Positions 7,765-11,813 of a stretch of 11,813 nucleotides of DNA are shown here, piece after piece. Each line of letters starts with the position of its first letter. Positions within the stretch are counted from its first letter, which is position 1. Under the pieces are notes generated by a model, which was not told the origin of the DNA, did not search any database, and saw nothing but the letters and a program-made list of their open reading frames with translations. A program made the translations under genes and the position numbers. The DNA is taken from NCBI RefSeq assembly GCF_001949145.1, contig NW_019091380.1, positions 50,304 to 62,116 of the forward strand, in the 5' to 3' direction. The stretch comes from Acanthaster planci. Lineage: Eukaryota > Echinodermata > Asteroidea > Valvatida > Acanthasteridae.

Positions 7765-8160
7765 CATCTGTGTCTCTCTATCCATTAAAAACAACATGGA
7801 AATTTCACACTTCACGTCTCTCCACCCAGTAGCAAAGTCATTGCCACAGTTCCTCATCGTGTCATCTATAGAGATAGAGATATTTGACAGTTCATCACCA
7901 TGATGTCTCTGCACTAGCAGATGGAGACCAAGGACAATTCCTCAATGTCACTCCACCAAGTAGCAGATGGAGACTTGTGACAGTTGATCACAGTGATGTC
8001 TCTCCATTCAGCAGCAAACAGCAACTGTGACAGGTGTAACCAAAGTTTGCCTTCTCATAGTGGAGCAGTTCATCGCAATGTCCTCTCAGCCAGTAGCAGG
8101 GAAATGTGATCATGACATCCCTCCATCGAGTGGCAAGTGGAAACTTGCAACAGTTCAACA
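7765..8160 (+). repeat. Degenerate tandem array, period about 44 bp
   Basis: A core like GTCTCTCCACCCAGTAGCA recurs with starts near 7772, 7816, 7861, 7905, 7947, 7998, 8080 and 8117. Spacings are 44, 45, 44, 42, 51, 82 (about two units) and 37. The best-preserved units (7816, 7947, 7998, 8080, 8117) share TC(T/A)CTCCA, then AGTAGCA or AGCAGCA, then often ACAGTT. Other units are strongly diverged. On the minus strand some units read ATxWRD (for example FATGWRDV and LATRWRDV), but stops interrupt both strands, so a minisatellite is more likely than a repeat protein. Fainter copies may extend left to about 7720. Confidence 0.65.
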
Positions 8161-9856
8161 GTTGCTGGTGGGAAATGGACAATTTGTGCAGAGCCTGGTC
8201 ACAGAGGAGACTGCAGTGGTGACTGACAAGAAGATATGGTTTCATTTTCAAAGGCTTACAGGAAAATGTTGTTCATCCAAAAGAAACCGAGCTGAGCAGT
8301 AAATGACAAATACTGAAAGCTCCACACACTTACACAGAATGCACTGGATCTCTGGAATGGCCTCACATCAGGGTGTCAGTTGGGAACCAGACCTGACTGG
8401 CAGATACAGTGTACCTGTATGTGTATCTCGCTACAGTCAGTGTATTTAGCGGCTGCATTTCATTCATTTTTTTTCTTTAATATATGGTATGAATTAAGTG
8501 CTTTAATTTCATGCAAAGACCTCAGAGAGAGTTATGTTCTCAAAAATCTTTATGAAATTGAAGGGGACTGAAAGCTTCCGTAGATGTTGCACAGTTGTTT
8601 CCTTGTGACTTGAAATTTGTGGTATGTTCTTGCAATATTTGATGGAACTAGAAATTTATCAAAAAGGGGTAATTTCTTAATGTTTGTGACATGTAATTGA
8701 TATTAGGTTTGACTGAACAAAGTAACATGGTATGGAAAGGTTTTTTGGTTTAACGTTCACACACAGTGTTCACATGGCAGTAGAAAGAAGTTGTCGATGT
8801 TCATTTGCTTTCTTGATGCAAATGTTCTTGAATTGTTTTTGCCAGCTTTGATTTAAATGCGTAGCAGAGAAACAAGTAATGTATGGCAACTACTGCAACT
8901 CATGTCCAGAAATCAGTGCTTCAAAGTTGAGTTACTCATGCTCATTGCTCTCCTACATTACTTTGAAAAGAATCTTAGGATTAAAAAAAAATGCAAATAA
9001 TAAGCCTTGCAACTGTTTCTCCTTTCAATGTCACATTTATACTGCAGGTTAGAATTCGCTGACAGTGAACCAACCCGTTGTGAGCACATTAACCTCGTGT
9101 ACATATCTCCTGCTCATTGAATATGATTACTTCCTCATTGGCTGGGAAGGGAGAGGCTTGTTGGATACTATTTCTTTCTGGCATCTGATGCCTACAGATC
9201 ATACATTTCACTGCAAACCTGTCGTGTGTACTTCACGCCATGGGTCGTTTCTCTAGGCCCTCGGTGATTAGCTGGACTCCCATCAGCAAAAACTGTTATC
9301 ATCAAAGTCATAAGTTCTTAACCCTCCTATGCAATGACACAGTTGTCCTATCAGTCAAAACCAGTTAAATTTCTCATGTGTCTGTGTATTTCAAATCAAG
9401 CGGAAGGAATTTTTGACTGTTTTGATGGTTACAGCAAGAGGGGTTAATGATGTCCCCCCCAGCCAGTACTTGAGCCCCCCTTGATGCCCAAAGCTGGTGG
9501 TGGGGCTGCATTTGTGTTTTGTATTCACAGAGCTCATACTGCAATCTTCACTTTTCTCATTTGTGGATCTATCCACATGCAGTATATCTGCCTCAGGCAT
9601 ACAGCGTATCCTCATATCTGCTCATTTCCTAATCTTTACTCTGTCAAACACTGCAGAACATTTTCTTCAACTTGCCACTGGTAAATATTGCACTGCTGTA
9701 GAAGTTTGAGTGGAAATCCATTGCCCCAACTGGATCGAAATTATCCTGTGTTAACTGCAAAATGCTCATAGTTAAAGTTTCCTTTTATCGCCATCATTCG
9801 GAAGGATATCGTTGCAATAGGTACAGTTTTTAAATGGAGAAGTGATAAATCGTGAA
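8161..9856. other. Non-coding stretch, no gene seen
   Basis: AT-rich sequence with short open frames only. A minus-strand GTAAGT sits at about 8327 without a convincing partner acceptor, and a plus-strand AG after a long T tract near 8467-8519 precedes a 17-codon frame ending at 8571. C-rich runs at 9451-9480 are notable but form no clear element. Confidence 0.5.
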
Positions 9857-10249
9857 GGCAGGGTACAGGATATAACTGGTTCATAGTTACAAAACACTTG
9901 GAAGCCTTTGTATTAAATAAAGCACAAAACTTTGTATGACAGCGTAATGTAAAAAAAAGCAGTGAGAAAAATCTTTATTCAGTGTTGATGAATTTGACTA
10001 TGGTGCAGAAATGGCCAACCTTTCAAGGATGCACATATCCGTAATGGATGCTCAGAGATAACCGCCATACACTGCTCAAACAGTTTTTCCCTCTTCATTG
10101 CCCACTCAGTCAAAGGGTACTGTCTGTCCGATATCAGGAGGGAGGTTACATCCATATTGGGCTCCTTCCCCATACCAGAATGCTAAATCTGCCTGGCCAA
10201 TCAAGTCATTCCTTATCTCAACTCTCCTGAAAAAATCCTGTACCCTGCC
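9857..10249. repeat. Perfect 15-bp inverted repeat, 393 bp end to end
   Basis: GGCAGGGTACAGGAT at 9857-9871 has its exact reverse complement at 10235-10249. The next base on each side does not pair. A match this long this close together is unlikely by chance. No target-site duplication is evident. It may be a MITE or foldback remnant. Confidence 0.6.
9916..9921 (+). terminator. AATAAA poly(A)-type signal, plus strand
   Basis: Canonical hexamer in TATTAAATAAAGCAC, with only modest GT content downstream. No attached plus-strand coding region. Confidence 0.15.
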
Positions 10250-10444
10250 AAGAAGCAAATGTAATGTACTCTTCCTGATATGTTTCCGTTCTTTTTCCCC
10301 CTCAAGCTAACTTGTCACAATGACAACTGACAGCACCTCGGCAATCTTCTGACAGTGTGGGCTTCTGATGACAAACCCATCACTGATGTCTCAAGTTGAT
10401 GTCAACCCTTTGGATCTCTCATCGTCAAGACTGGCTGCACACAT
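9979..10444 (-). pseudogene. Degenerate minus-strand reading frame, possible pseudogene
   Basis: After an acceptor-like GCAGTTTTCCTTAG, a frame starts with ATG at 10444 and runs 112 codons with two in-frame stops (TGA at 10393-10391, TAG at 10309-10307). It then stops at 10108-10106. Stretches such as GFVIRSPHCQKIAEVLS, RVQDFFRRVEIRNDLIGQAD and GEGAQYGCNLPPDIGQ look globular. The continuation QYPLTEWAMKREKLFEQ to the stop at 9981-9979 is in another frame. The switch coincides with a four-base tandem duplication (CTGTCTGT on the plus strand, 10120-10127) whose loss would rejoin the frames. An AATAAA overlaps the final stop (TGAATAAA). I recognise no family. It may instead be chance reading of non-coding DNA; no intron is visible. 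Confidence 0.3.
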
Positions 10445-10456
10445 CTAAGGAAAACT

Positions 10457-10723
10457 GCAAATCCATGGCATTCAAATGACACTGCATTCATCACAGATAG
10501 ATTAATGTTTGACAACTGCATCTCTAGAGAACACCTCATAATAAAAATTTTGTCAGCCAGTAGAAAGTCTCCAATTATCACTTGTCACCAGTCAACAGGT
10601 TCGACTGTTTTGGGCTACGTCGAGAATTGAAATGACCAAATGTTGATTAAACAAAAATGTCCACACCATTAGTACGTTACATATCAGTTGAGAGAACAGT
10701 AAATGTTAATGCCATGGATTTGC
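10457..10723. repeat. Perfect 16-bp inverted repeat, 267 bp end to end
   Basis: GCAAATCCATGGCATT at 10457-10472 pairs exactly with 10708-10723. Weaker similarity continues inward for about 15 bases (for example CACTG against ACTG), so the original arms may have been longer. No coding region lies inside it. Confidence 0.6.
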
Positions 10724-10737
10724 CATACTTTTTCATG

Positions 10738-10896
10738 CAAAAAATTTGAAACCAGGCACATGTTACTTCATGATTGAAACAAAGTAAAAATGATCAAAAA
10801 GTTGAGTTGCAGAGTACACGCCTAAAGTAGGAGCATTCACTCTTTGGTGATTTTACCTGGTCTCTTTTACCTTTTGGACTCTACAAAAAATTTGAA
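10738..10896 (+). repeat. 13-bp direct repeat pair
   Basis: CAAAAAATTTGAA occurs exactly at 10738-10750 and 10884-10896, within and beside the inverted repeat at 10750-10943. Low sequence complexity makes chance possible. Confidence 0.4.
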
Positions 10897-10943
10897 TCAA
10901 GTTTAGAAAAGACAGAATGAAAGAAAGGACATGTGCCTGGTTC
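10750..10943. repeat. Perfect 14-bp inverted repeat, 194 bp end to end
   Basis: AACCAGGCACATGT at 10750-10763 pairs exactly with ACATGTGCCTGGTT at 10930-10943. The size is in the range of small MITEs, but no flanking duplication is visible. Confidence 0.5.
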
Positions 10944-11013
10944 ATGTTAGTTTTTAAGTGACTTTAACATCATACATTTACTTTGTCTAAAAAAGTATTC
11001 CGAGTTTTGATCT

Positions 11014-11410
11014 ACACTAGCACATCACACAAACAGTTGATCTAGAGCGCGGTGTTGACAATTTGTGTTGAAATGTTATTTGTTTTTTTCTCATTTTGTT
11101 CTACAACTGAGCTTTATCGCATTTGCTACAAGTGGTTTCTTGTGAAGTAAAGAGAGGCACTAACAAACTACATTCTCATTTTGGCAAGACACCTGTCTAA
11201 GAACGAGGTAGCGAGTTTAGGAGTTTAACGTTAAAAGCCTACATGTACCTTTGTCTAAACTACTGTATTACCAGCCATCTTAAATCAGCCCCAAAAGGTA
11301 TTTTCTGCCAGTTGAAGTACTTTGTAAGTTATTTAATGAAACAGCAATATGAAGTTTAATAGATGATCAATAGAGCAAAGTTTTGTGACATTTGTGTGAT
11401 GTGCTAGTGT
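11014..11410. repeat. Perfect 20-bp inverted repeat, 397 bp, MITE-like
   Basis: ACACTAGCACATCACACAAA at 11014-11033 is the exact reverse complement of TTTGTGTGATGTGCTAGTGT at 11391-11410. Imperfect pairing continues outward (GATCTA against GACCTA, then CGA against CGA). TA dinucleotides lie at both outer edges, offset by about a base (TCTA before, TAGG after), so a TA duplication is possible. The interior has no transposase frame. Probably a non-autonomous DNA transposon or an inverted duplication. Confidence 0.75.
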
Positions 11411-11433
11411 TAGGTCTGTATCGAGTGTGACTG

Positions 11434-11439
11434 AATAAA
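11434..11439 (+). terminator. Strong poly(A) signal with GU-rich downstream element
   Basis: AATAAA at 11434-11439 is followed within ten bases by a GT-rich stretch (11446-11470, TTTGTTGTTTGGTG and TGTGTGTGG). The pair is the classic animal 3' end arrangement on the plus strand. No plus-strand coding exon can be assigned upstream in the window, so the transcript, if any, would be a long 3' UTR or a non-coding RNA. Confidence 0.35.
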
Positions 11440-11478
11440 AAAAGACGTTTGTTGTTTGGTGTTGTGTGTGGATTATAT

Positions 11479-11689
11479 GCCTGCTGTCCATTTCATATTT
11501 TGCTGCAAAAACAGTTTTTATTTTTGAAAGTGAAACATTTCTTTTGCCCTAGCATTTGAACACTGTTCCTTGATGGCATTTTAAAACTTTAATGCCTTTT
11601 TTAAACCATCTCAAACATTGCTTGAAGAATGTTTTCTTTTTAAACAAAAAACCTGTGAGCAGCATTTTTTGTTGGAATGGGCAGCAGGC
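11479..11689. repeat. Imperfect inverted repeat, 14-bp arms
   Basis: GCCTGCTGTCCATT at 11479-11492 pairs with AATGGGCAGCAGGC at 11676-11689 at 13 of 14 bases. A shared GCTGC follows about 15 bases further in on each arm. It is the last of the inverted-repeat pairs in this part of the window. The remaining bases to 11813 hold nothing I can support. Confidence 0.4.
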
Positions 11690-11813
11690 CTGTGTTATGT
11701 TTAAGATAGTTTAGACCCACCAACTCTAAGAAAGCAAGCTTATGGTAAAGTTGGGGAAGCTTGGAGAGTTTTAAGGAAAAAACGCCTCAAAAAGATGTAC
11801 TTGAGAAAAACTC

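Larger units (their letters stand above)
1388..11247. repeat. Ten dispersed copies of the palindrome TACATGTA
   Basis: Exact copies start at 1388, 1535, 1919, 3046, 3606, 3761, 5348, 6348, 7238 and 11240. A self-complementary octamer would be expected less than once in a window of this size and composition. The copies are scattered in non-coding DNA, not clustered, and several are extended (ATGTACATGTAC at 1919 and 3761). The function is unknown; it may be a lineage-wide short motif. Confidence 0.9.

Noticed and set aside
7260-7914. Protein-like frames on both strands (minus frame with stops near 7537 and 7470; plus frame with one TAG near 7460)
   Set aside because: Opposite strands look equally coding, stops interrupt each, and no splice-site set removes them cleanly. 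Part overlaps the 44-bp tandem array, which creates apparent repeat peptides.
8380-8571. Plus-strand frame ending DLRESYVLKNLYEIEGD after a T tract and AG
   Set aside because: Only about 17 codons follow the acceptor and there is no partner exon in phase.
9391-9709. Overlapping open frames on both strands around C-rich runs
   Set aside because: All are shadows of one another with no splice or start context; the C-runs alone define no element.
10592-10625. GGTTCGACT resembling a tRNA B box
   Set aside because: No A box at the right distance and no cloverleaf pairing around it.

Overview
The window looks like non-coding nuclear DNA from an animal, probably an aquatic invertebrate such as a lancelet, echinoderm, hemichordate or mollusc. 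It is AT-rich. It has no operon-like packing of genes, no bacterial ribosome-binding-site and ORF layout, and no rRNA, tRNA or CRISPR signature. It does have a decayed LINE fragment, a pogo-type DNA-transposon remnant, a pentanucleotide microsatellite, scattered splice-like and poly(A)-like signals, and ten copies of the palindrome TACATGTA. The taxon is an inference from style, not from a diagnostic gene.

Layout: 1-1020 is the minus-strand fragment of a non-LTR retrotransposon. It holds an ORF1 tail and the start of an apurinic-like endonuclease ORF2, broken by one stop and one frameshift, and it runs off the left edge. 1041-2087 is non-coding, with small hairpins and a (GTGCA)7 microsatellite. 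2088-2847 holds two possible plus-strand exons with good splice signals. 2871-3455 holds local inverted and direct repeats. 4027-4147 and 6531-6580 are two possible minus-strand exons whose splice phases agree. 5371-5991 is a 621-bp non-autonomous pogo/Tigger-like element with 24-bp terminal inverted repeats. 6113-6144 is a strong palindrome. 7765-8160 is an old tandem array with a period near 44 bp. 9857-11689 contains five successive pairs of inverted repeats (14 to 20 bp arms, about 190 to 400 bp across). One of them overlaps a degenerate minus-strand reading frame at 9979-10444.

No intact, recognisable protein-coding gene is present. The 60-100 codon open frames on both strands occur at about the density a rough estimate predicts for random DNA of this composition, so exon calls here are hypotheses resting on splice context and phase, not on frame length. 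The solid calls are the LINE fragment, the pogo-like element, the microsatellite and the exact repeats. If the exon calls hold, a plus-strand gene ending near 2.8 kb and a minus-strand gene ending near 4.0 kb would be arranged tail to tail.
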